Made by a program: the position numbers and the translations under genes | Notes under the pieces: generated by a model | Databases searched by the model: none | What the model was told of the DNA's origin: nothing | The model's input: only the letters and a program-made list of their open reading frames with translations | From: Siderastrea siderea | Lineage: Eukaryota > Cnidaria > Anthozoa > Scleractinia > Rhizangiidae | Assembly: GCA_964030785.1 (NCBI GenBank) | Contig: OZ034972.1 | Coordinates: forward strand, 18,203,683-18,267,682 | Direction: 5' to 3' | DNA: 64,000 bases | Part shown: one piece after another, positions 1 through 15,100 of the stretch | Position numbering within the stretch: position 1 is the stretch's first letter | Layout of the letters: each line of letters starts with the position of its first letter

Positions 1-102
1 CACTGAGCTGTATGAAAGGGTGAAAGTGCTGACCCACTCGGCAGCTTCGTGCCGTCCCTGAGTGACCAGGCCTTTTGCCATGGCAAGAGCCCCAAAGTCA
101 AC
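1..102 (-). CDS. Exon (cut by window edge): F5/8C domain 2, second part
   Basis: Begins after tgtacag with [20 protein letters not shown] and continues [13 protein letters not shown] to the window edge. This matches the F5/8C strand where domain 1 has [16 protein letters not shown]. The rest of the gene lies to the left of the window. Confidence 0.9.
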
Positions 103-3100
103 CTGTACAATGGAATACAAATGAATATTCATAGTAAAAACCCTCAGGACAAAAGTCTCTTCAGTCTGGTTTATTGTAATCATGTTATCAAAATTCTTGT
201 CGTAGGAATGATATAAATTACTATTTACTTCAACACCGAAAGTTAAGTACTGACGTAGCCACAACATCTATTGAAGACACGTTCATAACAACAGCACTTC
301 TCTGTTAGTATTTTTTACTTGCTCCAGGTAAGATTAAAATTCAAACGATCTCTACCGTTCTGTAATACTGAGTGCCTACAAAGTATCACTGTTGTTGCAC
401 TAACATTGTCTAACCACATGCCCTGACCTGAAGCCACTGATTAGAGTCTGCTAAGGCTGCCACCCATGCCCCAGGTTTACCACCTTCTTCTACAGTATGG
501 AGCCGAGCACGGTGAGCGGAACCGAAATTGGAGGAGGCGGTGATAGAAGCGTTAGGTATCTGACCACTTTGCATCCCCAGGGGGTAGTAGCAGGGAATTA
601 ACGCTTCATCAGCTTTATCTGATAAACAAAACAAAATGCAATAAAGTTACCTTAAGTTTCCATTGACTGACATCAATAATTTCTCTTTCCAAAGCTAAGA
701 CAAAACTGCGCAATGGGATCTGCCATCGACTTGAGCAACATGACAACTGTGACGTTAGAAGCAGATAGCTCTCACAGTAAGCGCAATTAGGTTTGTCAAG
801 TGTGTGTAAGTCACAGTCATTCTTGACGTTAAACGTTATTAAACGTTAAACGTTATTAAATCGTATATATTCGATCGGGGTTCCGATCCAGGAATGCATT
901 CTTTTTTATAGCATTACGTCCTTTTCATTAATTATAAGAGATCAACTAACAGCATAAAGTTTATTCTTAAACTACGATTGTCTTACCAAGTGCGCAGCCG
1001 TAGTACTCAACTCTAAGGCAGCCGAAAAGGTAATACTTGTAAAGCGAAATCCTCACGAATTGAGCTGTGATGCGAGGAGTGAGAAGATGGCTGACCACAG
1101 TGTGTCGGTCGAAATTACCATTAAATACCTGTCCCAAGCCGAAATACAAACACAATAGTCCGGGACATTAGTTCAGCTATGTCAGTATTCCTTAGTAATA
1201 TTTAATTAAAGGCTTGTGAAAAATAAGAGTCAGTGAAGAGTCGTGGAGTTTTTCGTTTAATCTAGGAACGCTGATTTCCAATTTAATGAAGATTTTGGTT
1301 TTGCAAGAGTTCGAAAGTACTCTTGTTAACCTCTAAATTCTGGTTAAACCCTGGCCTCCAAACTCCCTCTCGTGTTTGCATCAGGTTATGTAGATAAGGG
1401 CGCCATTTTCTGTTAATTAAACACCGGTTGATTTGAACTGTGCAAGCTGACTAGAACAGAATCTGAACAGAAGGTTTTTTTAAAAACCGAACTTATTTTA
1501 CATGTACAAGAATGAAGAATATCACCGACACTACTTACAAATCTAAGTACTTGAACAGAATAAAGAAAAAAAAAACGAACAAATGAACAAACAATAGCAG
1601 CTAGGGGGGGGGGGGGGGTGCATCATTACGACAGCATTGCTATCTGAAGTTGTGTGCATTCACGTACCATTTAGCTCAATTTGCAGGCGCAAATTGGCAT
1701 TTTCAATTTTTTCATGGTTTTTTCTCATTTTGTTTTACTTCACTAATTTCAAGGATTTTTTCCATCATCTTATCGAATGAAGATATTTAGGCTATTGATG
1801 AAAAAGATGCAAGATTTGAGAATAAGTATCAATGATAATGTTAATGCCGGTATTGTGGTATAAATTAATTCAGTGTATAACTAGCTGTAGATTAATATAG
1901 ATGAATTAGTTGATCAGTTACAGTGATTGATTTTAAAATACAACTTGTTAACAATACATATGAAATAAGTTAAAGTAACTGTCAATCATGGATATCTTAA
2001 TTTTAGCTTTGAAAGCAGCAAAGGTAGGGATTGTTTTGGCTAAGAGACAGCAAATTCCAAAGATGGGTAACAGCAAAACGAAGTGAACGCAAACCATATT
2101 GAGTAGTATTAACGTGTTCAGATATAAGTCTTTACCAGATACCTGAGGAGTTGAATAAAAGTGAACGCGAGAAATGTACTGAAACAGTCGTTAAAGCAAG
2201 CAAGGAACACGAAGATCAAAAATGTCCTCGAGATCTTTGTTATTACTTCTATACAAATCACAGTAGAATCGCAAGGCCCAACTGAAACAATAATAATGTC
2301 TTCGAGGTTCAATAACGGAGGGCCTTGAATAGTGGTTAAGTTTGAGATTCAGGGTCAGAGCAAGTTATGAATCTTAGCAGTCTTTTTTGAATTATTCTCA
2401 ATGATTTCGGGTAGGTTGAATAAGTAAAGCCTCAAGTTTGGATTCGATAGGAGGGAAATGTCATAGTTGAAAAAGTAGCAGTTTTTGAGGAGGACACCTA
2501 GAGACTTTTTAAAAGTCAAGTTAGAATCACATATAATGCATAAATATTTGAGACAGGGACCTTGAATCTGTTCACTGTGAAATGACAGTCGAAAGTCTGA
2601 ATACGGCAGTAAATGTTACCTTGATTTTTCCATTCTGTCGATAATACGACAGCTTGCTACTGACGTCATGTCTGTAAGTGAGGAAGTATTTGGTCACCCA
2701 AAAATCTTGCTCCTGTTTTCCTTGAGTAGCAACCTTGCCAACACTCGCCACGTGACCAAAATCAACTTGAAGCCATTCGTAATACTGAGTTGTACGATAC
2801 TGACACCAGCCTCCTGTGAAGCCGACTAAAGAGTCTGGTAACGCAAGATGAAGTCTTCCTCTTGCGGGTGCCGACCTTGGTCGATAATAAGATGATGCAG
2901 TTATCGCCGAGTCAGGAATTCGGCCATCTTGCATTCCCAGAGGTCTCAAACAGTCCGGAAGCAAGGGAGGTATAAATTCTAGAGAATGGTACGAAGTAAG
3001 AAATGCAAAGTTGAGATGTTGCATAAATAGAAGGTCACCTCAAACTGTTATTCGATGGAATTATCTATAAACGGATCGATGGGTTAATGGATGTATGCTG

Positions 3101-6100
3101 TCGTCCGACTTTATGCTTACACGGTCTTTACAGCCATTTATGTTATAATGGACAATCATAATGGACCAAACATCTCACTGACAATAAATGGGCGTTAGAA
3201 ATGGTCTAAAACCAAACTGATCTCGGCAGTTTGTCATGGTTAATCACCTAGTTATTTTTTTCTCTAATTTCTGTTTTTACAGCCTTTCTAAATCCTATCT
3301 TATTCAACTGTATCAACAAACCTGTTTGTATTGAGCTAACTTACAGGTTTAAAAGAACCATACCTCGATATGGAACCCAGGGAATTTCACTACAGGATTG
3401 TGTACCGAAGGAAACGTCATCGAAATCAACAGAAGTTCCTGAACTCACGGCTTCAATTATCACCTAGAAAAAACTTTGTGTCAGACACAGATGCGCTTAA
3501 TGTTAAGGTGGGGTTGGGGGGACAGCGGTAAAAATAAAAGAAGGACTAGAGTGAACAGAATGAAAAGTGTTTCAGGGTCTCTCACCCAGATCCGTCGCTA
3601 AACCTTTATTTAAAAATTATGGTATGAGGGAATTGTGATATCCAGAATTACCTAGGTCAGTATTATACCTATTGATACAAACGAAATAATGTAATCTTTT
3701 TGGGGTTATGGTCTATATACCAAGTACCGAGTTACGTCATAGACAGAACAATGGAATAACATAACAGTGGGATATTCTGCTACAGATATGGCATACTTAC
3801 CACAGAGTCAAATAATCTGGGTCGGTTGGGACAGCTGGGAGAGTTAGGCCAGTTGGGACAGTTGGGCTAGCTGGGCCGGTTGGGACAGTTGGGTTAGTTG
3901 GGATAGCTGGGCCAGTTGGGCCTGTTGGGACAGTTGGAATAGCTGGGACAGTTGGGCCTGTTGGGACGGTTGGGACAACTGGACAGTTGAGACATTTTGG
4001 CCAGTTGGGACAATATGATAAATGAAGTCTAAGTTATTGAAATTCTTCCGCTGTACAAAAAGTGTCTTCTTCAAGTGTCCCCATACATGAAGTCCCAAGA
4101 TACTTCCGCTGTATAGTAATTCTGGCAAAACCACGTACACTTCCCACGCTTTTCACCTATATGCTGCCAATACATTTATTTACACTCCAAAAAAGAACCA
4201 CAAAAAAATCTGAGTTATGACTTTCCGCCCAAAACGTTTCAGTTACCTTAAAGGATAGAGGCTGATGAAAACAGGAGCTGAATTGTCGCAAATGGTGTGC
4301 ATTATGGAGGTTTATCAGCAGTTGTTCTATATCTGCAATGCTGGTACCGCTCTGCATACAAATAGCAACATAGTCGTAAAGCTCCTTTGTTACACCATCC
4401 TTGAGAAATAAAACGAACGGGGGTTCAACGCCAAACTTTTCAACGCCAAATAAATCGAAGAATCATGAGCGACGACCTCATGGTGTTGATCTTCGGAAAG
4501 GTATAGGCAGGAAACTGAGAAGGACTTCATCTTGGGTGCAATACAAGTTCTCTAGCCTGTCTCTTCTGCGGTGTCCACTTTTCCATCTCCATGGCCGCAG
4601 TTGTGATTGACAATGAGGGCAGAGAATCTGTTGTTCTCCATAGCTGGAAAATCTCACGGGATCCCACAATACCAGTGAACGGCTAGATACCGTTGGAGTT
4701 GAAGCTAAAGGAAGTACTTACTGAACACTTTTTCGTCGACTTCGTTTGCTTGTATTTACTTTGTTTCACCGATGACTGTTTTTTTAGCTTATGGTAATGA
4801 ATCATTGCCTTCACAAGTAAGAAAGCAGCAAGAACAAGCAGTAAAGAGAGATTTGAAACAAATGATACCGTACGGAAAAGCTAGAAGCCGTTTTTGAAGC
4901 AAGAAAAAAGTACTCAAGATTTCAGTACAGCGAATGTATCTCAAGTAGGCCCAACTATCCCAGCTGGCCCAACTGGCCCAACTGTACCAACTGTCCCAGC
5001 TGGCCCTACTGGCCCGATTAGCCCATAATATTCACCTCTGTGGTAAATATGTCACGTAACTCGGGACTTGGTATATGGACCATAAACCTTTTTTCTTACC
5101 AAGACATTTTAAAGCTAAAGCCAATTGCGTATTTCCTCTCGCTCTGAAATTCGCTTCTGTTAACGGACCATTGGTGAATGAATCAGTATTTTCCATTTTC
5201 TTAATCACGAGTTTCGTGTCAAAAATCAGGGTGCTAGATCACTTTTGACACATAAATAAAGTTATTATTATTAAAAGCAAATCTGGAAATGTTTACAAAA
5301 TAACGTCGTATAAGGCTAAATTTTAGCAGCGCTCTCAACACGGTTTACGAAACGAAAGTAAAGTCCGACGACAGGTTATTGACAAGATACTGTATATCTT
5401 GGAGACTTTTGCCAAAGACACCGGTTCATAGGTTAATGCTCAACAAAGTCAATAAATGCTCTGAAACTTTCCGCCTTGCATTATGGATTACCCTTGCCGT
5501 TCCACTTATGTTGATTGGCAGTTGAACAAAACTCCATTTGCCGGTGTGATGCGCTGATCTCCATAGCTTCTTTGTAATGGTTGAACTGTTGATTGACACA
5601 TTTATTTCTGCTTTATGCCCAAGGCCGATCCTGTACCAAAAGCGCATGCATTTCCATTCTTCACCGCTGAATAAAGGAGAGGCGAATGTCCTTCCTAGTG
5701 CACTACCGTCCGACGCAAGGCTCAGGTAACCTCCTACAGAAAGAATGAAAGTCGTACTCGCTGCCACCTGTTATAAGTTCGATGCAGGGAACGCTGTTTA
5801 ACGAATATTTCACGGGAAATAGAACTGAACCGTTTCTCTATGTACAGGATTCCTGTGATCTAGTTAGCTCAAGGAAACAAAGAAAACAGTAGTCCATACA
5901 TACATACATACATACATACATCCATCTATCCATCCATCCATACATACATACATACATACATACATACATACATACATACATACATACATACATACATACA
6001 TACATACATACATACATACATACATGCATGCATGCATGCATGCATGCATACATACATACATACATACAGACATACATACATACATACATACATACGTACG

Positions 6101-9100
6101 TACGTACGTACGTGCATACATACATACCTACGTACTAGTAACGATAGTGACAGGTTGTTGTGTGTTACGATGTTAACGTATGACGTCTAAACTTGAATCG
6201 AAAATGTATTCTTGCTGTGATCTTTTCCACAGAAAGGACGGAAGTTTGAAATTATAAATACCTGTTATTCCTGTTTTATGTTCTGTCCACCGCCATTGTT
6301 GGTTGACTTTCCAGTTGCACACACTGTCGTCGAAATAGCAGTGAGGACTCTCTGTTGATAATTAAGTGTTCGTACATGTCCTTATTTCCATTTATCTCGA
6401 ACAAACGCAATATTAATAAATTCAAATGTGCTTTACCATATAGTTGAGAATTGAACTGACGCCAGCATCATGATTTAGGTTTACGACCTTATCAGCGTAA
6501 ATAGGCCATCCACAACCAAGAAGAGTCCAAAAGACCGTGGTCTTTTACATCTGATACTATGCTACGTTTACATTATGCGAATGTGTAGAAAATTATTAAT
6601 TGGATGCAAATTTTTGTCAAGTACTTCATCTGTTCCACTGCACGGATCAAAGAATAACAGACGTTTTTCTAAAGATAACAGATACTAGATGCGCAGGGTA
6701 TAAATTCAACAAAACTTGTGATTGTTTTCTTTTTAATTAAAAAAATCCATCATTTCTGGTTATCAATTATACCTCTTACACAACAAAAAAACTTTTATTG
6801 TGGTTTATTTTAACTTGCTTGCACTTCCCAATTTGTGATGATTAGACTTTCGTTTGCTTACCCTGGTTCCATGTTCTGTACTCTCTCCTCATCCTCCCCT
6901 ACAATCCATCCTATCGCTTACCCATAGTGTAATATGAACTTACTGTTATAAGAATTGTTTAACCTAAACTAACGACATGAAGTCATTCATTTACTCAATC
7001 TTGAGATCACGTGGCAGCCTTCGTCCAGCACTGTGACATCATCCACTGCAGTATCCCCCTCACTTCCATCCAAGGTAACACCTTCCAATACAAACTAAAT
7101 AATACAAACAGAAAATACCTTATTATAGGAAATTAACGCTTGTTTTAATTGAGATATTTGAAATTAACGCGACTTAAATTAACGCGAATTGAAGGAAAAA
7201 TTACTGTTACGAAAATTGTCTAGTATTACTCAGAACCTTCCAGAACATTCCATAGAACTCTCTGAGACGTTATAAAGTGCTTAGTCATTGAAATGATTAC
7301 GTGATTTCTTTAAATAGTAAGTAATAATGTCATGTTACTAAAAATAGATTTCGTAGAAGTTTCTAGAACTTGTTGTGATATGTATATAAGTAAGAGCGTT
7401 TCAGTCTACAGAGAGAGTTTTAAAGAGAGTTTTAAAGAGTTTTGAGAAGTGGCTGTGTGCTGTGCTGTGTGCCGAACCTAGTAAAGTGGCTGTGTGCCGT
7501 GCTGTGTGCCGAACCTTGTGAAGTGGCTGTGTGCTGAGCTGTGTGCCATGTTAGAAGAGTCTGTGTGACATTGCAGTAGTGCTGTAAGCTGTAAAGATTA
7601 CTTTAATCTTGGAAAAAATCCGCTTGTTGCTGCTACCGACAACCCTGCGTTCCGTCTACAAACGAACCACTCCTTTAACGAAACTCGTAACAATTACTCC
7701 CCAATAATGGAAATTAACGCGAAAGAGGGGGTAAAATTCCAAAATGAGGAAAACTAACGCAATTAATACAAAGAAACACTTTGCGGTCACGACTGGAACA
7801 AATTTATTTCACGAATGAACTTAAAAATCACAACAAAACAGATCTACAGGTGTGTAAGGCAATTTCTTTACAGACAATGTGCGTTAAATTCTGCCTACAT
7901 GTAGGAAAGCTATCATTTTGTAGGTGTCAAGATCGACTGGACTGGATCCAGAATTTGGTATTAAAATGATGGAAATTAAGGTCGCAGAAATTAACGTTCC
8001 ACTTAATTAACAACACGGAAATTAACACTCACAAAAATTAACGCGAATTTTTACAATTCGCGTTAATTTCATGGAGCGTTAATTTCCTATATTAAGGTAA
8101 TCAGCTTTTTACACTTATGACTGTGTAAATAAGACAACAGTATTTGATCTAATTTTAAAACCTTGAACGGATGTTCTGCTTGCAAAGTATTCTGGGTAAA
8201 CATCCAGCGATCTCCCTGGTTTCCTGACTGACTCCAAATAAGCCTCTCTGAAGTGTTAGTTGCAACGTAGACATTAAGTTGTCCTATGTGTTTACCAAAC
8301 ATGTGATACCAAAACTGAAGACAAATTATTTTATTCCGTTCCATCCATTCGCTTACTAAGCGTGCGCGGTCTCCAAGGCGACGCTGAGAAGCTTCTATGT
8401 AAATATACGCTCCTGTTTGAAGCCAAACAAAAAAGGCTGGTGAGTAGAATTTATTCTGCAATGTTAAGGCGGAAGCATGTGTGGGAAAATGATACCTTTT
8501 TTAGAATATGTCGTGTGATCATATGCAGGGCCTGTCTGTGCTGATGGAGTCAGGCCAGAATGCAGAGTCCACATATTTTCCACGCTGTTGTCGTGCTTCA
8601 GTCCGCAAAAGCCGATTTCAAAAGAGCAGTGACCTGAGATAAACAAACAAGCGATAAATATCATAAATAACATCTGGTGCAAATTGGGGTCGTGTAATAC
8701 TTATTCTTCAAAGCGTTTTTCAGTAGTTTCTACACATACGTGCTCAGTTCCTATGACACCTTCTCCCGATTCCACTCTGCATGTTGCCGAGACAACAACA
8801 ACTACAACAAGCTTTATTTACATGACTATAACAAAGTGTTACAGAAAAATAAGAAAAGATGGAATAATCAACATGTCGCGAGCGTGGGACAAAGAAAAAA
8901 TCTGAGTCCCCGAGGGGAATCGAACCCATGACCTTCCGCACACCAGTCGGACGCTCTAACCACTGAGCTACTGGGAGGCTCGTGGCGAGCATAGGTCATA
9001 TTTACTGAGTATTACAGTATTACAAATAACTAAACAAAATTACAACCACTGCTTATTTTTAACCATTCAAAGGAGTAATCATTGTAACTAGTTTGTCTTT

Positions 9101-12100
9101 CAATTCAAAGCATGACGACTTGAATGAAATTTATTTAATGTTTATAAAAAAGTCAGCAGAATTCATAAGATGTGATAATAAGGTCTCATGTGATAGAAGT
9201 CGTAGAAATGGGGTATTAGGTTCTATTTTAGAAAAGAACATGTCTCTTTTCGAAGAATAGTTCGGACAATCTAGCAAAAAATGAGTTTCACCGTCAATTT
9301 TGTTACAATTATAGAGACAGAAGCGGAGGCATGAAACAAGAAAGGACAGTCGGATGAAGGACGAAGCGACGCACGTTGATGCAATAAGGCATGGACAAAT
9401 TAAAGGTCCCTAAGTAAGCCCTCTATCCTAACTTTCGCTAATGTGGAGGTTTTGCATCCATATCCTGTGGATTAGCGATGTGTCATAAAAGTAAGATTTA
9501 CACCGGAGCCGAGAAAAATGTTATCTTTCTGAGCAGAGTAGACTAGAGTAAAATAGTGACTTTCCATAATTTCGTCTTCGCAAAAAAATTCAACGAGAAA
9601 AATTTATGCTGACTATTTTAACCTTTTTTGCGAAGGTTAACTACTGAAGATTTCTCCGTGTTCCACGGCGGTGTGAGTTAACGTCTAACTTGTGTATGGC
9701 AGAAGCCCAGAAACAATAAAGAAATCAACAAAGTGAACGTACCTTTAAAGTGTTTGTCACAATTAGTCTCTTGGCTTTTGTCTTTGCAGTCAAGATGGTT
9801 CAGCGGACAGTCTCCTGTTCCTGCCACGGTGCAGAGAAGGCCTCAATATCAATAACTAACTACTCAATAACTAATCAAATGCGGATATTTCAAAACTTAT
9901 CACAAAGAAATTGTTCTCTCTATTGGCATTGTAAGCGATTACAAACAACTCAACTGACCACAAGTTGAAGGCACATGGGAGCCATCTTGACAAACTTGAG
10001 TCTCGTCATGGCGACATGTTGACGACCACGGAATACATGTACCATTTGCGCACTGGAACATGTCTCGGGAGCAGGTGGTTCCTGTAATGTTAATGTTAAC
10101 AAAGAATTCGTAGAACTGAACACCAAATGTTCTGGTGGAAACAAAAATTCAATGTTAAATTTATGTTTAACATGACTAAACGTTTTTCAGTTGGAGTAAT
10201 ACCGGTATAATTTTTCATTAACAAAACACTTGTAGTAGTGAACGGAGAAGTTATTTGGATAAGTAAGATAACATTGAAATGAGGCTGTTTCGAAGGTTTG
10301 TCAGATTGATAGAAATGCTAACATACCCAACTCTAATAACAAAAGTTGGGACGCAGTTTACCTCTCCTCTTATACGAATTACTGACAATGATGTGAATTT
10401 TTTGGACGTGTTACCAGATGTTCGAAAAACACTTTTAAAACAGATTCCAGCCCGTGTATGCTAACGTAACTCACTTACCACAAAAGCGTTCATCTTTACC
10501 ATCTGAACAATCCTTAACTCCATTACATAAGTTACTTGAAGGAACACAACGACCTGAGAAACATGGCAGCTCAACGGTTAAACAAGTACAGCCTTTTTCG
10601 TCTGAGCCGTCGAGACAGTTGACGTCACTATCACAGCGGTGTGTGGAGCTAGTGCATTCACCATTGAGACACTGAAACTCATTCGGACCACAAACAAAAT
10701 CTGAAAATAATAATTACAAAACAGATAAAATCAATGATGAAAACTACATGTGAGCTTAAGTGAGTGAGTGTAGAAAGGTATGGCATGGTGTGCCATAGTA
10801 TGGCATGGTACAGTACGGTAATGGTGTAGTATGGTATCTTATGGTGAGTTATTTTGCATCGGAAGAAAAGCGTATTGACACAGTGACATACAATCTCAAA
10901 AATCTCGCCCCCCCAAAAAACTCACGCCCACTTCCCCTTTTTACAGCTATTTACTAAAGCCTACCTAACGAGCTCCGTTATGGCTTGATCTGGCCTGAAG
11001 TAACAACTCGTATTACCATTATCAAAACAACCTTGCATATAATCATCAGAAGAGTACCATATGATACCAGAGTACCGTAAAAGGTACAAAACATATAATA
11101 ACAGTCCAGCCAAACTTCGCATCCATAAAGTGATAATCACATTGTCAATGACTAGGAGTGAAAACTAATTGTTTTGCTGTCGAAGAACTTAAGAAGATTT
11201 TGTGCTACCATATCTATTTATGTACATGAATATTTTGTTTATTTGATTATCAACAATTTTTAGGTTTCATTTTCTCATTTGAACTTAATTCTTAGTTGTT
11301 TTTGTTTTGCTCGATTGCACAAAATATGAATGATGGTTCCAATTAGCGATTGTTGCAATCCTTGTGGAGAAGGACATTTAAATGAAATCAACAAATCATC
11401 AGTAACATGTCACTATAGCCACGGGCAAAATAATGAAGGAATTTTCACTTATTTACCTGGTGATGCATGGGACGGTGTCAATGCGCATGCTTCAGTTGTT
11501 ATGACTATATTGTCGATGAGTATGCTGGGAGTGCCATTCACTGCACCAAGGCCTTGAAATACGATCTACAATATCATACAACATAAATGGTGTATCCGCC
11601 CGCAAATAGGAAAGTGCTAATGGTGGCTTGTGATAAATCAAATACGACAGTGTAAGACATATGTTACAAAACGGTGTATCTACGTGTTAAGTTAAGATGT
11701 TGTAAAACAAATTTCTGGCTATGAATAGGGTGTTCGAAATGATTTAAAGTGTCCTTTAGCGACTAGCCTGTGTAAATGGCAGGATTATTTGCTCGAAGGC
11801 GAAGTTTGAGCGGCGGAGGCATGAGAACGAGCCTCATGGCGTCTTCGCCACCAAAAGCTTTACCTTCATGCACGGGCATTACCGCTAACTACGCAGGCTA
11901 TTTAACGACTCATATCTTAAGCAAAGCTTAAAGTAGAGACTTTAAATGTCCTTAAGTTGACATGATATATTTAATGACGTATATCGTGAGACGAATTACG
12001 AACTTAGGATAGTAAGTCGCAAGTCAAGCCTACGTGTAACGACAATAAATGACATCAATTGTAAATATGATCTACAACATGACAGAATAATACCGTGAAC

Positions 12101-15100
12101 GACCATAACTGTTAATACGATCTACAACATGATAAAACAATAGAATGCCGTAGGGAGGACTTCCGTGTGAAAGGGGCAGCCATGTCTGAGGACGGAACGC
12201 CAATATTTGTAGCCATCAAGGTACCGTTTAGGATTGTGAGCGAAGAAATCATAGCACCGTCGTATTGTGTTGGTGGTCTAGACCGAACAACCACGAAATC
12301 CGTTTAAAATTACTTCACAACAGAAGCCATAATCGGGGACGGAGACCGTAAGGGCGGGGTCCACGCAGCCCCATCAAAAAAGACAAATGTGCTATTTTTA
12401 GAGAAAATTGCCTCATCCTCAACGTCATAAACGCGCGTGGGTACACGCAAATTTGCATACAACGAGGGCGCACTGAATACGATAGATAACCAACGAGGCG
12501 CGTAACGTCGCCAAAATGGTTATAATTATTTGATATCCAGTAAGTCCGAGTAGAATAATTGTTTTAATTATTAAAAAAGCAATCACTAATTGCTATAAAA
12601 TGAAGAAAGAGAAAAAGAGAGAGAAACTCCGAGATAAAAGGGAACAAGAATCGATCGCGATCACATGACGTACCAAAAATAGCGCCAAAACCTTGCGAAG
12701 TGTTGCACCGTTTCTTTGCAGAGCTGAATGAATCAATGAAACTGCTCCGAAGTGAACGTACAAGCACAAGGTTTGGGAAAATCTTCTAATTATGGGCTCT
12801 GAAATGTAGTGCGTGTTTTATTTTTCCTGAAAAATTGTTTTAATCATCGTTCAAAGCGGATTGAAGCTGTAGGATCTCACCGTTATAGCTGCGGGAGTTC
12901 AAATAAACGAGTGTGTAATGATGTAATCGCTCCTGTTTGTTTGATCGAACTGAAGACAGAATTAATATTTTAACTTGAACCGTAATTTTCTATGCAACTC
13001 ACTGAAACAAGACTACGGAGGTGAGAAACATTAGAATTCACCATCTTACTTTTTTAAACGCAAACCACAAAACGCAGTTGTTCTCAGTTTAGTGCCCGCG
13101 GACGGAATGGTAAAAGCAACTCTCAAGCAACTGTGAAAGCGATTCAACGTATTTTACCTGGCATCCCATTTGCATCTGAACATTTGGAGCTGCTGGAACA
13201 CAGATAGAGCTACAATGAGTACAGGTAGACCAGTGTCAATTCTGCGTGGTATAGCCAAAAAATGTCGCCCTTTCTGGTAGTGAATTTGTTTAATGATTGT
13301 TGTTCAGACTGCTGCATGACTTTTGTACTGATTCGCCATAAAACTACTGTTTGTGGAATTTTAAGAAGAAGTGGTTGACTTGACGATGAAAGACTCGTTA
13401 TGAAAGAAATTTGAAACACAGAGCTGAATGCTTAAATTTCTACAGTTTCTTTTCGTCTTAAGAAATCAAGCACTCTGAAACAACTTAGATTTGTGTCTCA
13501 GTGACGTTCAGTTGTAATTTGTCCTTAATTTAACTTCGATACAAAGTGATTTTTCTCGCCGGGTTGCTGGCGGAGAAAAAAAATTAAGCTCACTCTAGAT
13601 CTGTCGTTGAAACCCTTGCCACGTCCACCGCGCTATGTATCCCTTCTAGGTTCCGCGTAAATTGCCCAGTAAGTAACATTCAGTGCTAGGGAAGCATGAA
13701 GTTTCACTTCAGGTTTGTCCTTCTCATCGAAGGAAGTAGTTTTTTTTTCCTTGGTGTTTTACCAGTATTTTGTCGACAATTGATAACGCACCGCGAGAGC
13801 ATTTGATTGAAAATAAAGCGCACTGTTCGCTATTTTTTGTCTTCAATTCGGCTACTTCGGTAAATGCAGACATTATTTCAGAAACCATACGCTGAGAAAT
13901 CTCGGCAAACGTTTTCTTTCCTGATTCCGTAGTTTGAATCTATGTTATTATTTTCTTTTGCAGTGGAAAAAGTGACAATGATTTATCAGTGCGTAACTTT
14001 TCTCACACCGTGCTTGGACATTCATTTTACAGTCTTTGCGGCTGCCCTTCAATCTCAGAGGAAATATATTTTCGGTATTTCTTTTCTCTTTTCCTGCCTG
14101 ATTCGCCTTCAACTGTTTTTTGGTAGTTCGACGCCTTTTCGGCCCGCAAAACGTTTCATCCGGCTAACGGGGAAATTCTCGTCCGACATGTCCGACGCAT
14201 CTTCGCCACAGGAGTTGTCTGAAATATTCCCACTGCCATCATCGGAATCACTTGTATAATCCTCACATTCAGAGTCACTATCCAGAAAGTTCTCCCCAAG
14301 GGTTTGCTTTAAGTTTGGAAGTGACACTGATGACAGAAACTGAATTTCTTAATCTCCAAAGAAGGTAATTTCCGACGCCATTTTGTTTGTTTTTCTTTGC
14401 GCAGAGTCCTCGCAACATGCATGCGTGTTTGTCACTCACGATGGCGCAATTTTTTTCTAAAAATAGCACATTTGTCTTTTTCGATAGGGCCAACGCCACT
14501 ACTGAAAATGGTATTTAGTTACGGTCTCCGTTCCCGCTTATGGCTCCTGTTCACAACCGTCATTTGACGGTCTCATTACCGGACATTTTTTTTTTGACTG
14601 TCTGTTTTAAAATGATATCTTTTAGAGGTCAAATGAAGATTGAACCACGCCCAGCTGGGTCTCCTTGACTGGTTTAATCAAATTTTCCGACATAGCTCCC
14701 CCCCCCTCCCCGGAGGAGAGACTGCATGGGCGCAGTTTCATTGTAGATAGTCGCGTGGACAGCGTATTGACAGTGATACTTAGACGGTGAATACTCGCAG
14801 AATTTTTGAATGCAGTTATTTATTTATATTTACACAATATACTTTGGTTCATTGACACCAGTTATTTTTACAAAGGCCCCTGATTAAAACATAATAAAGA
14901 TTATTTACTTGAGTTTTCTCTTTGGGTTTCCAAGTAACTTCAGCATTGTTCCAACTGCTGCCTTGATAGCCTTGTAGCTTCCAAATTAAGATATCCTCTT
15001 GGCTTGTTTTAATGTACACTTTTAACGAAGAAAGAAACTTGGTGGGAAGTTGGAACTTGAAGCGAAGGCACAACCCAACATCCTTGTAAAATGGTTTCCA

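Noticed and set aside
3844..4140. Frame rich in QLSQL/AQL words
   Set aside because: It is a translation of the CAGTTGGGA minisatellite inside a TIR element.
5838..6125. Open frames reading repeated MYVC or YVCM
   Set aside because: They are translations of the CATA microsatellite.
8905..8990. Functional tRNA gene on the minus strand
   Set aside because: A and B boxes are good, but the acceptor stem does not close and a SINE body and (TTG)n tail follow.
13942..14259. Plus-strand frame in the 2.2-kb TIR element
   Set aside because: It lies opposite the acidic minus-strand frame and shows no domain; likely a shadow.
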